This document shows, piece after piece, positions 32,750-33,042 of a stretch of DNA of 33,042 nucleotides. The DNA lies in the NCBI GenBank assembly GCA_937891825.1, contig CALAHN010000016.1:1-33042 (forward strand), written 5' to 3'. Position 1 is the first letter of the stretch; each line of letters opens with the position of its first letter. The stretch is from an uncultured Alphaproteobacteria bacterium (GTDB lineage Bacteria > Pseudomonadota > Alphaproteobacteria > Bin95). A model generated the notes under the pieces. The model saw nothing but the letters and a program-made list of their open reading frames with translations. It was not told the origin of the DNA and did no database searches. The translations under genes and the position numbers were made by a program.

Positions 32750-33042
32750 GGGGCTTCGGCCCTTCTATGGCGATAAACGCTGCGTGGAATAAGCGTTACG
32801 GACCCGGGGGCAGTACCCGGCGTCTCCACCAATTGGGCTTCGCGAGCACCTTGTCAGCTCGCGAATCGGGGGACGAAACAGGCTCGACGTGCGCGGTAAA
32901 GACGTAGTTTTTGCTCGGTGCGATGCCGCCGTTATCGGCTCAAAAACCTAGGTGCGAATGACAATGAAGTCGCACTCGCTGCGTAATTTGTCGTAAGACA
33001 AGTTAAGTAAGCGCGGTTTGGGGGGTTACCGGGCAACAGAAA
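32750..33042 (+). ncRNA. ssrA: Circularly permuted two-piece tmRNA (partial, runs off the right edge)
   Basis: tmRNA rescues stalled ribosomes and tags their products for proteolysis. Order is permuted. Acceptor piece, about 32750-32831: UUCG-capped hairpin GGGC-TTCG-GCCC (32751-32762), T-arm CCGGG-GGCAGTA-CCCGG (32804-32820), acceptor 3' strand CGTCTCC, discriminator A, CCA at 32829-32831. An intervening segment (about 32832-32868) follows. The coding piece begins near 32869: GGGGACG pairs with CGTCTCC in seven pairs, including the G3-U70 wobble that directs alanine charging, then a D-loop-like AAACAGGCTCGACG. The tag frame 32954-32986 encodes ANDNEVALAA then TAA, and a stem TTGTC-GTAA-GACAA (32988-33001) follows. 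The pseudoknot region beyond is cut by the window end. Confidence 0.93.

Noticed and set aside
32804-32831. Possible separate tRNA ending in CCA
   Set aside because: Only a T-arm and an acceptor 3' strand exist, with no anticodon or D-arm before it; the matching 5' strand is at 32869-32875, so it is the tmRNA acceptor piece.

Overview
The window reads as a GC-rich (above 60% by eye) alphaproteobacterial chromosome segment. The strongest evidence for the lineage is at the right edge: a circularly permuted, two-piece tmRNA gene (ssrA), with the acceptor piece first and the coding piece second. An Hsp20-DUF1150 pair, a common alphaproteobacterial arrangement, agrees with this. No rRNA, tRNA, CRISPR array, phage or insertion sequence was seen. 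Coding density is high and many genes overlap by 1-4 bases. I cannot place it below class level.

Layout. 36-3741 (minus): a TPR/SPINDLY-type O-GlcNAc transferase-like protein and uvrC. 3799-8577 (minus): a complete five-gene branched-chain-amino-acid-type ABC importer in the order binding protein, livG, livF, livH, livM. The LivG ATPase has an eroded signature motif, and a 12-bp hairpin separates the binding-protein gene from the rest. 8669-11107: a PLP-dependent Cys/Met-family enzyme diverging from an MFS transporter. 11092-15541 (minus): glycerate 2-kinase, pyruvate kinase, NUDIX hydrolase and a YeeZ-like SDR, tightly packed. The kinase start codon lies in the loop of a perfect 11-bp hairpin. 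15611-16266 (minus): Hsp20 and DUF1150. 16466-18765 (plus): two tandem paralogous M20 (carboxypeptidase G2-like) metallopeptidases.

18791-22846 (minus) is a 1351-residue FG-GAP/RTX protein with thirteen calcium-loop blades in two blocks (7+6), a distinct middle region, two RTX blocks and a type-I-secretion-like C-terminus. An AT-rich leader of about 260 bp precedes it. 23108-26575 is a catabolic-looking cluster: a fumarylacetoacetate hydrolase-family enzyme diverging from a TauD-family dioxygenase, a thiolase-like protein lacking the nucleophilic cysteine, and its DUF35 partner, which lacks three of the four zinc cysteines. Then come a MAPEG membrane protein (minus), a stand-alone CinA C-terminal amidase (plus), and a thyX-hyuB-hyuA run (minus) joined by ATGA overlaps and divergent from ssrA.

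Functional links. Glycerate kinase makes 2-phosphoglycerate, which pyruvate kinase uses after enolase. The thiolase/DUF35 pair probably forms one complex. HyuA and HyuB form one ATP-dependent hydrolase or carboxylase. Every other cross-gene functional link is inference from position.
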